Below, in pieces: positions 62,214-64,000 of a stretch of DNA of 64,000 nt. Origin of the DNA: Liolophura sinensis. Its lineage: Eukaryota > Mollusca > Polyplacophora > Chitonida > Chitonidae. The position numbers and the translations under genes are program-made. The notes beneath the pieces are model-generated. The model worked only from the letters and a program-made list of their open reading frames with translations, made no database searches and was not told where the DNA came from. The stretch's first letter is position 1; the number at the start of each line of letters is the position of its first letter. The stretch is taken from assembly GCF_032854445.1 (NCBI RefSeq), contig NC_088295.1:8498501-8562500 (forward strand). The letters are read 5' to 3'.

Positions 62214-64000
62214 CAGACATATACATGCACACTAATTCATTATCCTTGTTCTATCTGTAACTTGTCGTGAGTCATTCAGAATGAGGTGGTTGGTACGTGC
62301 ATGTATAAAGACCTGTTGTGTTATATATATATTGTAGCTGGCAGCAGCCTAGATGTGTATTGTATGCAGCTTACTATAGTGACGTCTAGTGACGTCTAGT
62401 ATTACTGCAGTTCACATGACTGCATACTAGACACAAGTCATAGTATGATGACTTTCTGTACATACATTTAGCATCCAAATAGCTCTCATTTATAATGGGA
62501 TCATGTAACACTGAGAAATTTTCCCAGGAATTTCTGGTGTGCTGTAAAAATACAGTGGCATAGGTGTGATATACCAAGGACTTTAAAATCATAGAGCTGA
62601 ATCAGTGTCTGGGAGAGATCGATGTACCATCAGACAGCCAGCTATTCAAATTGTCAGCCTTACAGCCCCACCCAGAAAGGTAGATTACAGGTGTGCACAG
62701 CCATGTCCATTACCACATGGCTGGGGCCACAAGGTGCAGGAGTGAGTGTGTGAGACTGACAGAACTTCTCTGACACCTGCTGAATTACAGAGCTCCAAGG
62801 GAAGTGGCCACTTCAGAAGACAGCTATGATAGATTGACCCTGACCTATAGGCCCCTCCCTGGGCATTCCCTGCCAACACTAGCTGGTTTACTTACCCCCT
62901 GGCTTGTCAGTTTGGATTTGTGCTTTTCTTCATTTAATCCAGTTAGGTTATTATCTATTAGGCGTTAAAATGTTTTGGTGAAGTAACTGACATTATGAGG
63001 CATGAGTGGATTTTTCTTACCTCTTCATATGCTTTTGTTCTGTAAGTGAGAAATTTCAGTAATACAGTTAATTTTTTATCTGCAGAATAAAAAGATACAT
63101 TGTATTTATTTTCCACAGATATTCTTATAATATCTACATGAATATTTTCTGAGACAGTAGACTTCTTTATCAGCCCTACTACACTGCATGGGTTTAAAGA
63201 GATTACTGGTAGCCACATTGACCAGTACAACATTGTTAGAAATGTGGATAATTTTGTCAAATTTGTGAAACAAGGGAATGCTGCAGATGTTGAATGTTCT
63301 ACATCAGCTTTAGGATGAAGTGATTATTGTTCAGTATAAGTTAATTATTGAATCATTCTGATAAAAAAATGAGTGGACTTTGCTGTGTGAATCAAGCAGC
63401 CACTCCTACTTATGTATAAACACATGTACTTAAATATATTTGCATGTTGAATTTTTTGTAATGACACACCAACAGTATTACTTACGATTAAATAGTTTTT
63501 AATTTTATGCAATAAGATGCAAATGACTTGTAGATAATTATGGAAATGACATTGGCCTCACATTCAAAGAGAGCTGAGCATGTGTTGTAGCCAAGATCTA
63601 TGCCGGGGTTGTAGCTGAGACTTATCACACCGTATTTAATTTGTTGACCCGGACTCTGCTCGTGCATGTGAGCTTCATTTTCTGCTCACTGGATTTCAGG
63701 ATCTGAATTAAGCTTCTGAATGTAGGATGCCCAGACAGATAATTCCCAGATAGATGTAGAGTGAAAACAACAAGGCAAAAACTCACTGTACCACTGTAAA
63801 AACTGAATACAAACATTGGCAAAATAGATATGGGTTAAAAAATACAAGACAAAAACAACTACGTGTAGGAAATCTAATTTAATTGCATTTTCGTCAGTGT
63901 GGAGGCCGGTATTCGGCGGCCTGTACAACCGTAGACACAAAAAAGGGAGAAGGTTGATAAATGATGCGCATGTATAGTATACTGAAGATTTAAATTGGGA
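62214..64000. other. Non-coding to window end
   Basis: A small GTGACGTCTA duplication is at 62,380-62,398. No exon or mobile element is recognisable. Confidence 0.35.

Overview
The window is animal genomic DNA: AT-rich, CpG-poor, intron-dominated and full of repeats. It is most probably from a mollusc. The main clue is a roughly 260-bp tRNA-headed SINE, present in about 13 full, truncated or decayed copies on both strands, that resembles the molluscan V-SINE family RUDI. A second SINE tail with an ATTC-repeat end of a kind seen in molluscs, and frequent TACATGTA-like motifs, point the same way. The species cannot be named from sequence alone. There are no prokaryotic operons, rRNA genes, genuine tRNA genes or CRISPR arrays.

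Only one protein-coding gene is well supported. It lies on the + strand and covers at least 13,115-53,447. Six short exons (13,221-13,337; 29,298-29,396; 35,180-35,214; 36,023-36,110; 49,896-49,946; 53,391-53,447) each have a clean AG acceptor and GT donor, and they join in one open frame giving the first 149 residues. The start codon follows an in-frame stop in the same exon, after a credible leader-exon acceptor at 13,114. The protein start is Ser/Gly-rich and is followed by a heptad-repeat coiled coil and basic, possibly nuclear-targeting, tracts. I do not recognise the family. The 3' end lies beyond the last certain exon; a 41-bp exon with a GC donor at 58,127 is a weak candidate for the next one. 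A 48-bp candidate exon at 23,480 is weaker still.

Layout: 1-13,100 is upstream of the gene. It holds SINEs, a 2.8-kb minisatellite of 38-bp units (1,896-4,689), a 151-bp MITE, a CpG-rich patch near 5.5-5.8 kb, a hairpin element, three tandem copies of a ~180-bp repeat, a 1.1-kb inverted-repeat element (8,381-9,476) and six 59-bp tandem units. Intron 1 (16 kb) contains a 4.8-kb compound minisatellite with nested submonomers (18,631-23,425), a foldback element at 16.7-17.2 kb and a 64-bp tandem array. Introns 2-5 contain a cluster of SINEs, a 1.35-kb hAT-like non-autonomous transposon with a 5-bp target duplication (38,246-39,594) and a 33-bp array whose length keeps frames open on both strands. 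From 53.4 kb to the end there are more SINE copies and simple repeats.

The most notable observations are a perfect 58-bp tandem duplication across the exon 4 splice donor, which gives two identical donors with an in-frame stop between them, and the hierarchical structure of the two large minisatellites. I found no convincing new enzymatic or defence system. Most of the other open reading frames longer than 60 codons are chance or repeat-derived.
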